A DNA stretch of 21,178 nt from a virus: positions 1 through 21,178 of IMG/VR virus record IMGVR_UViG_3300021962_010387; one strand, given 5' to 3'. The position numbers and the translations under genes were made by a program. This document shows, one piece after another, positions 12,821-20,525 of this stretch (its first letter is position 1; the number at the start of each line of letters is the position of its first letter). The notes beneath the pieces were generated by a model that searched no databases, was not told where the DNA came from, and saw only the letters and a list, made by a program, of their open reading frames with translations.

Positions 12821-14607
12821 ACTATCTCCATTCCACTCAGCGCTTCAGAAAGATCTTTAGGCATCGATGACGGAGCCTTAATTAAATTTGGACTTTCTTG
12901 CTTTAAACTATCTCTATATTGTTTTTTTACGGAAGAATAATCATGCACCTCAATGTCACCAAACGCTTCTCTTGTTAAGCTAATTGCATTATATATTGAG
13001 CCGCACACAGCATCGGCCAAGTCTTTTGATCCTTTTCTTGGGTGATCAACCTTGTCACGCATAATTCTTAACTCAAGCAATTCATCTATAAGTAAAGGTA
13101 TATGAGGGCCTTTCACTCTTTCCTCTAAAACAACCATGGCCATATCATCATAATGTTTTTTTGCAACAGATAGCGTTTCAGTATTTATTCCATATTGTTT
13201 TAGCTGCTGCATCATATCGTGAGAGTTCCACCTATCAAAAGTGCATATTCTAATATTAAATCCCCTAGATCTAAGAGATAGTATGTAGTCTCTAACCTCC
13301 GCAAAGTCTACGGACTTATCTGAAGTAGGTGTCCAATACATTACAGCATCCACCTTAACAATTGGCGCTGGCTGAGAGTAAGTATCAGTAACCTTTACGC
13401 TAACGAACTTTTCAATATGAGCCATAGATACAGCACAATGGTCGTGTTTTTGAGCTAAGTCAACGTGTATGTAATAATCTTTATCATCTTCTGGCAAGAA
13501 CCAGTCTTCAAATCTTCCAAATCCATCTACGGCTATTGATAGATCGTTGAATGCCATTTCAATCTTTTCACGAGATTTAAAGAAAGCATCAATTGCTTCT
13601 GGAGGCATGCAAGCAAATCTTCCTAAAGCATCTGTTACATCTCTATAGAATGCAATTTTAAAATCTTCAATACTTCTGGTTGGGTTAACTTCCCAGGTAG
13701 GCCTACGTATCGCATAAACCCTTGGATACTTATAAGACACAATTTGATCTTCATCCCAGAATATATCAAACTCGTTGCCCACTGTATTCTCTGGAAGATC
13801 TGGATCCAACTTAAATCTATGAGATCTTGCTATAACTTCTTTTTCTGAAATAATTTCGTCATATCTTTGCTGGATATAATCATTCTTAAATCGTGGGAAA
13901 GAAAGAAGAATTACCTTGCCGTAATCTGGAAAACGAGAATCTACAGATGCCCTGTACATATCATAAATACCACTTGCAGTTTTTGCCTGATCGTGACCGC
14001 TTGTGCTATCTAATGCAAAGCCAGAGATCTCGTCTAGTACGGCTACAAGAACGTTATACCCTTCAAACGCTTCTCTTTCTGAGTGTCCAGAATAAACAGT
14101 AACATTCTTATCAAATTTTATTTCTGAAGCTTTTTCAAAGTACTTACCTACAAACCATGGTGAATGTGTTACTCTGTTTTTAAAGCCTTTAAAGAATACA
14201 TTGTTTGCCTGCTGAGCGTTAATAGCAATATTAATAATATCAATTGAGTCACCTGGAGGCTTGCCATAATAAGATGCTGGGTCTTTAAGGCATAATAGTA
14301 AATATACTATATAGGCTACCGATATTGTAGAACAATAATCTTTTCCGCTACCCTTACCTAATTGGGCAACAACCTCATTGCATGTTTGCTTATATCTTAA
14401 CGATCCTTCTTTTTCTCCGAACAGCTTAATCAAAGTCGACTCTTTATATATCTGAGAAGATTTCTCTATAAGAGTATATTGATTTTCAGATAACTCAGGA
14501 AGACCCAAATAGTTTTTATCAGTTACAAACGTTCTTAAATCGACAGGTCTTTCTTCAAACTCTTCTCCGTCAAGTATATCGATGAGGTCATCAAAATTAA
14601 ATTCCAC
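12817..14607 (-). CDS. terL: Terminase large subunit (DNA packaging ATPase-nuclease)
   Basis: A 596-residue packaging motor. Walker A is QLGKGSGKDY (about residue 85) and Walker B VLVAVLDEISG (about 186). The C-terminal RNase H-like nuclease has the three acidic sites: IHVDLAQKHDH (about Asp383), ICTFDRWNS (about Asp458) and GSKDLADAV (about Asp529/532). It drives DNA into the procapsid and cuts concatemers. I prefer GTG at 14607, five bases after GAGGA; an in-frame TTG at 14619 would add four residues and has a poorer RBS. The start lies inside the end of the small-subunit candidate. The protein is intact, within the usual 450-650 range. Confidence 0.95.
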   Translation of the reverse strand: MEFNFDDLIDILDGEEFEERPVDLRTFVTDKNYLGLPELSENQYTLIEKSSQIYKESTLIKLFGEKEGSLRYKQTCNEVVAQLGKGSGKDYCSTISVAYIVYLLLCLKDPASYYGKPPGDSIDIINIAINAQQANNVFFKGFKNRVTHSPWFVGKYFEKASEIKFDKNVTVYSGHSEREAFEGYNVLVAVLDEISGFALDSTSGHDQAKTASGIYDMYRASVDSRFPDYGKVILLSFPRFKNDYIQQRYDEIISEKEVIARSHRFKLDPDLPENTVGNEFDIFWDEDQIVSYKYPRVYAIRRPTWEVNPTRSIEDFKIAFYRDVTDALGRFACMPPEAIDAFFKSREKIEMAFNDLSIAVDGFGRFEDWFLPEDDKDYYIHVDLAQKHDHCAVSMAHIEKFVSVKVTDTYSQPAPIVKVDAVMYWTPTSDKSVDFAEVRDYILSLRSRGFNIRICTFDRWNSHDMMQQLKQYGINTETLSVAKKHYDDMAMVVLEERVKGPHIPLLIDELLELRIMRDKVDHPRKGSKDLADAVCGSIYNAISLTREAFGDIEVHDYSSVKKQYRDSLKQESPNLIKAPSSMPKDLSEALSGMEIV

Positions 14608-15133
14608 TGACTTCCTCAATAATCTCTATTGGCTCAACAATTCCAGTAATTTGTGATAAGCGCTTGGCTACTTCCATTTTACACTTAGGGCAAGTTGCAG
14701 TTACTTCTTTTAGAATCTTAACTAAGACTTCTTGCTTTCTTTCCGCCTCTGCTATTTGTCCTGCCATTTCAGCGTTATCTAGTAAACCAACTTCCTGAAG
14801 CATGCCAATTCTTTTGCCTTCTATATCAGCAATTAACTTGAGAGCACCAGACTTAACGCTAAGTTGACCCGCTTGATCTGCATCTTCAACTGTTTTCCAT
14901 GCTTCCTTTATTAGCATTGCATAGTGTTGATCAGCCCCAGAGATAGCCTCTTTAGCACGTTCACGGGCTGATGTGTCGTTGTGTACAACACTCTTCCACT
15001 CATCTATCAACTCAATGACTTCTGCCCTCTTAAGGCCAGTCAGGGTAGCAATTTGTGTGGGGCTGTTTCCCCTAAGTAGCTCTTCGACTACCTTATTCAT
15101 GCGATCAAAATGATCAGCTAGCTCAATTTCCAT
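14597..15133 (-). CDS. Terminase small subunit candidate (HTH plus CxxC protein)
   Basis: A 178-residue protein with an HTH-like segment (about residues 22-48, GNSPTQIATLTGLKRAEVIEL), a long helical middle (60-140) that looks coiled-coil, and a CPKC motif near 148. The DNA-binding domain plus oligomerising helices and its position directly upstream of, and overlapping, terL fit a small terminase subunit, which recognises packaging sites. Sequence alone does not prove this; it could be another DNA-binding protein. The ATG has no Shine-Dalgarno, and a -10 box ends eight bases upstream, so it is probably translated from a leaderless message. Confidence 0.7.
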   Translation of the reverse strand: MEIELADHFDRMNKVVEELLRGNSPTQIATLTGLKRAEVIELIDEWKSVVHNDTSARERAKEAISGADQHYAMLIKEAWKTVEDADQAGQLSVKSGALKLIADIEGKRIGMLQEVGLLDNAEMAGQIAEAERKQEVLVKILKEVTATCPKCKMEVAKRLSQITGIVEPIEIIEEVSGI

Positions 15134-15141
15134 ATTACTTT

Positions 15142-15170
15142 ATTATACTTCTAGTCGACTGAAATAGCAA
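15142..15170 (-). promoter_or_regulatory. Candidate leaderless promoter for the terminase operon
   Basis: TTGCTA (15165-15170) and TATAAT (15142-15147) are 17 bases apart. Only eight bases separate the -10 box from the ATG at 15133, so transcription should start at or within a base or two of the ATG. The -35 overlaps the last codons of the upstream gene. Confidence 0.6.
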
Positions 15171-15492
15171 ATTCCTTGGCAACCTTTAATAGGATTAAAT
15201 ACCCAATAAGGTCATCAATATCATTATCTCCTGGGTATTCTTCACCCTTAATTAACCTATTTAATTTATCATCAATTCGGACATATAGCTGCTCTCTTGG
15301 CCCCGCCTTAGAAAATATACGAACTGGGTCAAGCGCAGAGTTACCATATGAAATATTTTTCTTTATAAGCATATGAGCAATATCAAGGCAGGTGCTTAGG
15401 ATTTCTTTCCCAGCCTCCGTTCCAACTGTAAGCAAGTAAAGATCGTCATACTTAAATTCTTTTGAATCTGCAAAAACTGGCTTTGGTGTCAT
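15151..15492 (-). CDS. DUF1599-like (nucleotide-modification-associated) protein
   Basis: A 113-residue helical protein. SYGNSALDP, then R-x-x-DKLNRLIKGEE and a DDIDDLIGYLILL helix, matches the DUF1599 (Pfam PF07659, as I recall) pattern of phage proteins that has been linked to nucleotide modification and resembles MazG-like all-helical nucleotide pyrophosphohydrolases. If so, it could trim a nucleotide pool. It starts in the ATGA overlap with the small HTH gene. The family's biochemical activity is not firmly known. Confidence 0.68.
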   Translation of the reverse strand: MTPKPVFADSKEFKYDDLYLLTVGTEAGKEILSTCLDIAHMLIKKNISYGNSALDPVRIFSKAGPREQLYVRIDDKLNRLIKGEEYPGDNDIDDLIGYLILLKVAKEFAISVD

Positions 15493-15629
15493 TTTATTAG
15501 CCCCTTTTCTTTTAAAGCTCTATATATGGTCATAACTGTTACACCACATTCTTGTGCTATATTCTCCATAGTCTTTTTTTGGACAACATATCTCCTGTAC
15601 AGCCATTCTTTATTTTTGTACAATTTCAC
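15489..15629 (-). CDS. Tiny helix-turn-helix protein (46 aa)
   Basis: A 46-residue gene starting with GTG at 15629, in a GTGA overlap with the stop of the methyltransferase gene, and ending in an ATGA overlap with the next start. The product reads KLYKNKEWLYRRYV then MENIAQECGVTVMTIYRALKEKGLIK, a clear helix-turn-helix (turn at ECGVT) of the type found in phage HNH/homing endonuclease DNA-binding tails and in small phage regulators. The perfect fit between neighbours supports a real gene. It may bind DNA as a regulator, or be a remnant of a larger HNH enzyme. Confidence 0.72.
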   Translation of the reverse strand: MKLYKNKEWLYRRYVVQKKTMENIAQECGVTVMTIYRALKEKGLIK

Positions 15630-16216
15630 AGATGGTCCCACCTAAAATGCTTTCTGTATGACTCTAGATCGATAACATTTGGGTCTACCCACCAATCTTC
15701 TGACTCTGTTCTAACAACAAGTGAGTACCCCAATGAATCAAATATTTCTCTTTGAACATCTCTCATTGCAATATTTCTCCAGTACATATTGGCATCGTGC
15801 TCAAAAGTTATAACAGTAAACCTGTAAGAGTTAAGGGGTACGGCAAGTAGTCCATGAAGGCTTGTGTATGCGCTTCCATTTGGCCTTCCATCTAGATTGT
15901 ATCCAGAATCAATATCTATCTGTAGATAGTCTATTTGTTTTGGAAATGAATTTTCTTCAAAGTACGAGATATAATTAAAATCAAGGGCATCTCCCATACA
16001 TGGATTAGACCTATTTTCAATAAACTCTTTTCTAAACTCTTCTCTTATTTCAAACGAAACCCCTTTCCATCCAAATTCATTTTCTAGCTTATGTGTATTG
16101 CTTCCATTTTTTGAATGAAAGGCTCCTAACTCAACATAATATCCGCCCTTTTTATTTTCAAGCAGCTCTAAAACAAACTCTTCTTGTGCGCTTATCTCAT
16201 TCCATATTTGTGTCAT
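15626..16216 (-). CDS. FkbM-like SAM-dependent methyltransferase
   Basis: A 196-residue Rossmann-type protein. GYYVELGAFHSKNGSNT is motif I (SAM binding, acidic Glu at the loop), WKGVSFEI follows with an acidic residue at the end of strand 2, and YLQIDID is the later core strand. This pattern matches the FkbM family, which O-methylates sugars or natural products, often at the edges of surface-polysaccharide clusters. No transmembrane segment or signal is seen. It starts in an ATGA overlap with the RuvC-like gene and is followed by the tiny HTH gene. The substrate is unknown; phage FkbM members may modify glycans or DNA. Confidence 0.72.
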   Translation of the reverse strand: MTQIWNEISAQEEFVLELLENKKGGYYVELGAFHSKNGSNTHKLENEFGWKGVSFEIREEFRKEFIENRSNPCMGDALDFNYISYFEENSFPKQIDYLQIDIDSGYNLDGRPNGSAYTSLHGLLAVPLNSYRFTVITFEHDANMYWRNIAMRDVQREIFDSLGYSLVVRTESEDWWVDPNVIDLESYRKHFRWDHL

Positions 16217-16779
16217 TTATTTGTTAGAACCTCTCTAGCGTAATAAGCTATGCCGAATGCATCAGCTACATCAAAGTCTTCTATTTTCAATCCATGCTTT
16301 TTATTAAAATAATCTGCTGTTCTTTGCTTACGCATGTTTCGTAACTGGTTCTTATACCAAGAGTCTGCATACCCTGGATTGGCTAAGCGTATTGCTGCCT
16401 TTTCTTCTTTAGTCGGATTCTTGTTACCAATATACGCTTGCCAAGAACTGGGAGATATAGTAATAACTGAAGCACCCGTAGACATAAGTTCAGCAATAAC
16501 AACACCATAAACATAGGATAATTTTATCACAGCATCTGGTGATCTGACAAGTATCGCACCCTCTACAGCAATGTAATCGCTTTTTAATTCATCAAGCATC
16601 ATAGAGACTCTAGTTTTAGCATTATATATTTTTTCATATATATCGTTTCCTACTAAATTTATCTTACCCCATTTTATTGGAGTGTTTCCTTCAATTAAAC
16701 AGAATGCAACTGATGATGTTGATGCGTCTATGCCAAGAACTCTGCTTGCGTTTGTCCTAGATAATTTCGCCAGAGTCAT
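16213..16779 (-). CDS. RuvC-like Holliday junction resolvase
   Basis: A 188-residue RNase H-fold nuclease. Asp18 in VLGIDASTSS, Glu73 in IAVEGA and the C-terminal DFDVADAFGIAYYA acids give the four-residue metal site. The KKHGLKIEDFDVADA region matches RuvC. It cuts branched recombination and replication intermediates before packaging. It lies in a recombination group with a Cas4-like nuclease, SSB and RecA. It overlaps the upstream zinc-finger gene by 23 bases; an AAGG lies eight bases before the ATG. Confidence 0.85.
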   Translation of the reverse strand: MTLAKLSRTNASRVLGIDASTSSVAFCLIEGNTPIKWGKINLVGNDIYEKIYNAKTRVSMMLDELKSDYIAVEGAILVRSPDAVIKLSYVYGVVIAELMSTGASVITISPSSWQAYIGNKNPTKEEKAAIRLANPGYADSWYKNQLRNMRKQRTADYFNKKHGLKIEDFDVADAFGIAYYAREVLTNK

Positions 16780-17050
16780 TTAGCATCCTTAATATTTTAT
16801 TTCTATCAGACTTTGAGTTATTTTTTTCGCACTTAGAGCATATATCTAAGCTATTATACCTACTTAAGCTTGAGTTGCATGATTTACATAATCTTTTCTG
16901 ACCAGATCTAATTGCTTTCTTCTCATAATACTTCTCCATAATCTTTTTATTTGTTGCAATTCTACAGCAATCATCGGAGCAATATTTTTGATTATGTGTT
17001 TTTGGGGTAAACTCTTTCCCATTCATACAATCTTTATTAGCGCATATCAT
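16757..17050 (-). CDS. Small zinc-finger protein with two Cys clusters
   Basis: A 97-residue protein with an N-terminal cluster (CANKDC, then KYCSDDCC) and a C-terminal one (LCKSCN, then ICSKCE), eight or more cysteines in CxxC-type pairs that should bind two zinc ions. Such proteins bind nucleic acid or partners. It starts in a TAATG overlap with the Cas4-like gene. The rest is Lys/Arg-rich (YYEKKAIRSGQKR). Similar zinc proteins are common in actinobacterial phages; exact function is unknown. Confidence 0.75.
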   Translation of the reverse strand: MICANKDCMNGKEFTPKTHNQKYCSDDCCRIATNKKIMEKYYEKKAIRSGQKRLCKSCNSSLSRYNSLDICSKCEKNNSKSDRNKILRMLNDSGEII

Positions 17051-17838
17051 TATGAAGGAACCTTAAATCTTTCTATCTGTACCGTTCCAACAGGAGTGTC
17101 TTTTGAATAACATTCTTTTTTAATAGGGCAGTATGTGCAAGGCATCTTAGTTTTTGTTGCACCTTCTGGCTTCATTGGCAAGTCACCGTCCTTAAAGTTA
17201 TCCCAGACTTCCCTCATCCATAGAAACGTATCCTCAATAATTTTTTTGTTTCTTTCATTCATTGATACTGGAATAATCAATATCTCTTGGGTGTTCTTGT
17301 TTTCATAAAGAAAGAAACCTTCTTTTGCATCTTTTAGCTTCATGTAAGTTAGTAGCTGAAGTAGGTGGTTTGCAGATGGACTCATTTCAGCCTGTCTTGT
17401 ATCCCACACTTCTTGCTTGGCGGTTTTAATTTCACCAATTACAGTTTCACCATCATACTCCATAATCAGATCTATAAAACCTCTAATTGGTGGATACTCG
17501 TTTACAATCTCTTCTTCTTCAGCTTTCCATTGTGGCATAGTTTTAATTAAGTTCTGAAGTCTTTCATGTGCCTGAGTTCCTTGAGCCATATTTGCAACTG
17601 CAACCGCATCGTTATTATCAATAAAGACAGCTCCTGAAAAAGCCATATACCAATACCTTGGGCATGTTCCATGACCATAACCCAAAGAGCTTGGGCTAAA
17701 AGACTTTTTAGTCATCTCTCCATCTGCCCTTTTAGTATTTTTATATGACTCATCAAGCATTGATGCAAAAAGCTCTGGGTCAAAAAACTTACCCGTGTGC
17801 TTCTTAAACTTTAAATTTTTTACTATGTTTCTACCCAT
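17050..17838 (-). CDS. Cas4/RecB-like PD-(D/E)XK exonuclease with Fe-S cysteines
   Basis: A 262-residue nuclease. The catalytic core is His91 (GTQAHERL), Asp123 (RGFIDLIM), Glu136 and Lys138 (GEIKTAK), and Gln161/Tyr165 (HLLQLLTYMKL). One Cys near the start (Cys59, TCPRYW) plus three near the end (Cys234, 237 and 243 in CTYCPIKKEC) form the four-cysteine set of a 4Fe-4S cluster, as in Cas4 and AddB. It would resect DNA ends in phage recombination. No cas genes or CRISPR repeats occur here, so a CRISPR adaptation role is not supported. Confidence 0.88.
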   Translation of the reverse strand: MGRNIVKNLKFKKHTGKFFDPELFASMLDESYKNTKRADGEMTKKSFSPSSLGYGHGTCPRYWYMAFSGAVFIDNNDAVAVANMAQGTQAHERLQNLIKTMPQWKAEEEEIVNEYPPIRGFIDLIMEYDGETVIGEIKTAKQEVWDTRQAEMSPSANHLLQLLTYMKLKDAKEGFFLYENKNTQEILIIPVSMNERNKKIIEDTFLWMREVWDNFKDGDLPMKPEGATKTKMPCTYCPIKKECYSKDTPVGTVQIERFKVPS

Positions 17839-18176
17839 TACAAGTTATACCTAACGACATACTTAAGTGCATCTACAAGTTTGTCTATGGACTCCTTTGC
17901 TGAATAATATATATTTTTCTTGTTATTATTTGTTGTTCCAGCTTTATCTTTTGCTATTGTTGAATAATAAGATGCCATCATAGCAAACTTAGTAGACATA
18001 GCCTGAAGCTCAATAATAAGCTGTGGCGCTTTTGCAGCAGGAACATCTGGATTTAACAACAGCTTAACTATAACAGCCAAAGCTCTATCTAGTTGAGCAT
18101 CATTCATATATTCATGAAGATCGTTGAACTCGGTAATAGAGTTAATTAACTCTAATGTGTTTTTATCCTCTGTCAT
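17838..18176 (-). CDS. Helical hypothetical protein
   Basis: A 112-residue, mostly helical protein with Leu/Ala-rich helices (LDRALAVIVKLLL, APQLIIELQAMSTKFAMMASYYSTIA) and a Lys/Asn linker (DKAGTTNNNKKN). No motif is recognised. It is coupled to the Cas4-like gene by TAATG and may be an accessory of the recombination group. ATG lies within the end of the tiny membrane protein upstream. Confidence 0.7.
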   Translation of the reverse strand: MTEDKNTLELINSITEFNDLHEYMNDAQLDRALAVIVKLLLNPDVPAAKAPQLIIELQAMSTKFAMMASYYSTIAKDKAGTTNNNKKNIYYSAKESIDKLVDALKYVVRYNL

Positions 18177-18267
18177 TTTTAATCTTCTTGTCCCATTTAT
18201 CCATTAAAAGGCCAACTCCGTAGCCTACTGCAAAGCCCAGCATTACACCATAACAAAATATTAACAT
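18163..18267 (-). CDS. Tiny single-span membrane protein (34 aa)
   Basis: ATG at 18267 sits in a TGATG overlap with the upstream stop; the product has one Gly-rich hydrophobic helix (MLIFCYGVMLGFAVGYGVGLLM) of which about 20 residues form the span, then a basic tail (DKWDKKIKNDRG). It ends 14 bases into the following gene. The tight fit on both sides and the helix-plus-basic-tail form support expression. Function unknown. Confidence 0.5.
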   Translation of the reverse strand: MLIFCYGVMLGFAVGYGVGLLMDKWDKKIKNDRG

Positions 18268-18422
18268 CACATAATCCTTTGAACGAGTCCATAACCTAAC
18301 CATAGACCAAATATGCCCATGAGGCCAGAGAATACTGGAGGAGCAGGGATAGGTAGTTTAAATAGACTAAATATCCCTCCCACACCAATTCCTACTAATG
18401 TTGTAAGAACTACCTCTTTCAT
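18267..18422 (-). CDS. XapX-domain-like membrane protein (51 aa)
   Basis: A 51-residue protein with ATG at 18422 in a TAATG overlap with the SSB stop. It has two short hydrophobic segments joined by the FSLFKLPIPAPPVFSGLMGI stretch, the PIPAPP signature of XapX-domain proteins, which are small bacterial membrane proteins of about 50 residues and unknown role. It ends with LGYGLVQRIM. Small size means it is easily missed; similarity is by eye and strong around the Pro motif. Confidence 0.72.
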   Translation of the reverse strand: MKEVVLTTLVGIGVGGIFSLFKLPIPAPPVFSGLMGIFGLWLGYGLVQRIM

Positions 18423-18814
18423 TAAAACGGAACCTCTGCATATGTTTTGTATGAAGGGAAATCGTTATTTCCTGGGGCCTTGTCCTTAGATAAGGTGTAA
18501 GCTGTTACAGAGATTGAATCAGCGTTAATCTCATAAGAGCTTCTCTTTACGCCATCTTTATCTGTCCATGTATCTTCAAAAATCTTTCCTACAATAATAA
18601 CTTCCATGCCCTTTTTAATTACAGACTTAGATTGATCTGCAAGCGTTCGCCAGGCCTTTACTGTCCACCAAGAGGTGTTCTTGTCTTCCCACTCTCCAGT
18701 AACATCATTCTTAACACGATCATTAGTAGCAACTCTAAAGCGAAGTCCATTTGATCCCACAGATTCTGGTTCACTACCAACTCTTCCAACAATTGTAATA
18801 ATTGGATTAGCCAT
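18422..18814 (-). CDS. ssb: Single-stranded DNA-binding protein (SSB)
   Basis: A 130-residue OB-fold SSB. It has the typical opening IITIVGRVGSEPE, the RFRVATNDR and WWTVKAWRTLAD core, and GMEVIIVGKI. The C-terminus ends AEVPF, a short form of the acidic DDIPF tip that recruits SSB partners, although less acidic than usual. It protects single strands in replication and recombination. AGGAGG lies upstream of the ATG, and the start overlaps the preceding gene by eight bases. Confidence 0.93.
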   Translation of the reverse strand: MANPIITIVGRVGSEPESVGSNGLRFRVATNDRVKNDVTGEWEDKNTSWWTVKAWRTLADQSKSVIKKGMEVIIVGKIFEDTWTDKDGVKRSSYEINADSISVTAYTLSKDKAPGNNDFPSYKTYAEVPF

Positions 18815-19115
18815 TTTTATTTTCCTCCCAAAACGTGATCAGTTCTTCTAGTACTGACCACTCTATGATTCCAAGACGGACCTTGGAATCCCCTCCGATA
18901 ATAATTTTAAGGGCAGGGTGCATATCCCTACTTACCTTAAAAGTATCTGTACAGATTTTAGCCCATACATCTTTGTTTAAAGTAAACGATGCTTTGGCTT
19001 CTTTGTAATCTACTAAAAAGTTTTTCCATTTAGCATCGCCTTTTTGATACTCACCACGGCCACTATTTTTTTGTGCCTTAGCGCCATCTCTTTTTACTTC
19101 TGCTCTTTCTGACAT
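18807..19115 (-). CDS. Possible small nuclease or DNA-binding protein of the recombination group
   Basis: A 102-residue protein that begins MSERAEVKRDGAKAQKNSGRGEYQKGDAKW and contains a FLVDYKEAKASFTLNKDVWAKI segment. The GAKAQ-NSGRG-KGDA region followed by a VDYKEA strand resembles small Hjc-like PD-(D/E)XK nucleases (Glu, Asp, and the Y-K pair), and it lies between the RecA-zinc-ribbon pair and SSB. This is a pattern reading, so the nuclease call is tentative; it starts in a TAATG overlap. Confidence 0.5.
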   Translation of the reverse strand: MSERAEVKRDGAKAQKNSGRGEYQKGDAKWKNFLVDYKEAKASFTLNKDVWAKICTDTFKVSRDMHPALKIIIGGDSKVRLGIIEWSVLEELITFWEENKNG

Positions 19116-19306
19116 TAGTTAAGCTTATGCTTTGTCTCATGACCATTTGAACATGTCCAATACATTTCAAAAGTAGCTTGATTAAAATTATAGAACGGAA
19201 CTGAAAGATCACACTTACTGCATGGTCTTTCCTGATCTATTCTTTCAACCCTGCTATCTTTAGGCTCTTCAGTTTTAGAAGCAAAAAATTCATTAAGATT
19301 TGGCAT
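19115..19306 (-). CDS. Small zinc ribbon protein
   Basis: A 63-residue protein with CSKC near residue 29 and WTCSNGHET near 51-57, a Cys2-Cys-His zinc-ribbon pattern. It has a GGAGAG ribosome site inside the end of recA and overlaps recA by 14 bases. Function is unknown; its place beside recA suggests a DNA-transaction role. Confidence 0.72.
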   Translation of the reverse strand: MPNLNEFFASKTEEPKDSRVERIDQERPCSKCDLSVPFYNFNQATFEMYWTCSNGHETKHKLN

Positions 19307-20297
19307 TTATCTCTCCTATTAAGTTGTCTACAACATCTGGATTTTCCTTTAAATACGCTACAGCCTTTGCACGTCCTTGAAAACGTTCTCCATTTACTGT
19401 ATACCATGCTCCACCCTTTTCAATAATTCCGCACATTTCTGAAACATCTAATGTCTCACCAACATAATCTATACCGAGAGATTCTCCTTGGTAGTAGAAG
19501 TCATACTGTCCAGATAAATTTGGGGGACCGACTTTGTTGTAATCAACAATCCAATTGACTGGCCTGCCAACTCTTTGCTCAATAATTTTGTCACCAACCT
19601 TAATGCCAGCTTTAATAGCATTAGCTTCGGCTTCCGAAGACCATAACTTAATAACGGTAGATGAGAAGAATTTAACTGCCATTCCTCCCGTGGGTATGTG
19701 GCTAGCATGCATAGATCCAAACTGGTTTCTTTGTTGTGAAATGAGAACGAGTAATGTATTTTTGTTTGCATAGTTTAACATTTTGACTGCGTGGGTCATA
19801 TCCTTTGCTTCTGCGCCGATTTGCTTTGTGTCTTGCAAGTCTTTCATTTCATTTCCATCTTTTTCAAAATAGATGGCTGGAAGCAAAGCTGAGATTGAAT
19901 CAACTACAATTAAATCTACTCCTGCTTCCATAAGTTTTGTTGCAACATCCACCATATCATTAACTGTTTTAGCTGGAGAATAAATCAATTGCTTAGAGTC
20001 TACACCAAGCTTCTCTGCCCACTCTGGGTCATAAGAATGCTCTGCATCAATCCAAGCACAAGTTTTTCCTTCTTTTTGAGCAAGCGCTATCATCTGTAGA
20101 CAAAAAGAAGATTTTCCTGCTGACTTATTGCCCCACACAAGTATCTGTCTGCCGTAAGCAAATCCACCATTTAATGCTAGGTTTAATCCAATGCTCGGTG
20201 TTGGCTGCTTCTCTATTTGAATATCAACAGCAGACTGAACTCTGGCCCTTGTCTTTGGGTCAAGCTTAGCTAAAATGTCGTCTAGTTGCATTTCCAT
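19293..20297 (-). CDS. recA: RecA recombinase
   Basis: A 334-residue RecA of cellular type. Walker A is GNKSAGKSS (about residues 56-64) where bacterial RecA has GPESSGKT; AWIDAEHSYDPEWA, Walker B LIVVDSISAL, and the QQRNQFG...TGGMAVKFFSS L1/L2 DNA-binding region follow. It promotes strand exchange and repair of replication forks. The ATG at 20297 is chosen over TTG at 20300; another ATG lies at 20291. RBS is weak. The sequence fits the RecA core with a shortened C-terminal tail. Confidence 0.95.
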   Translation of the reverse strand: MEMQLDDILAKLDPKTRARVQSAVDIQIEKQPTPSIGLNLALNGGFAYGRQILVWGNKSAGKSSFCLQMIALAQKEGKTCAWIDAEHSYDPEWAEKLGVDSKQLIYSPAKTVNDMVDVATKLMEAGVDLIVVDSISALLPAIYFEKDGNEMKDLQDTKQIGAEAKDMTHAVKMLNYANKNTLLVLISQQRNQFGSMHASHIPTGGMAVKFFSSTVIKLWSSEAEANAIKAGIKVGDKIIEQRVGRPVNWIVDYNKVGPPNLSGQYDFYYQGESLGIDYVGETLDVSEMCGIIEKGGAWYTVNGERFQGRAKAVAYLKENPDVVDNLIGEINAKS

Positions 20298-20300
20298 CAA

Positions 20301-20525
20301 TTAATCATTAGCCAATTCATAGTCAGATTTAGATCCTAGTGGCTCTAGCTTAAACTCAAATGACAAGTTCTCATCATTGTATGTTACAGAAAGCTGCGAG
20401 TCTTCCTTGTTAGAGTTAATAAAATCTTCAGTTGGTATCTCAATAGATCCAATCTTATTCAGAATTGCAACTAAAACCTTTGTCGCATTCATTGTCTTAA
20501 AAATATCTTCATTATTTTCTGTCAT
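20301..20525 (-). CDS. Small hypothetical protein
   Basis: A 74-residue acidic protein with a helical first half (IFKTMNATKVLVAILNKIGSIEI) and a beta-rich second half (LSVTYNDENLSFEFKLEPL). It has no recognised motif. It begins in an ATGA overlap with the DNA polymerase gene and ends just before recA, so it belongs to the replication operon. Confidence 0.68.
   Translation of the reverse strand: MTENNEDIFKTMNATKVLVAILNKIGSIEIPTEDFINSNKEDSQLSVTYNDENLSFEFKLEPLGSKSDYELAND

Noticed and set aside
17050-17838. CRISPR adaptation system suggested by the Cas4-like gene
   Set aside because: No cas1/cas2, no repeats and no spacer array; it sits with phage recombination genes.
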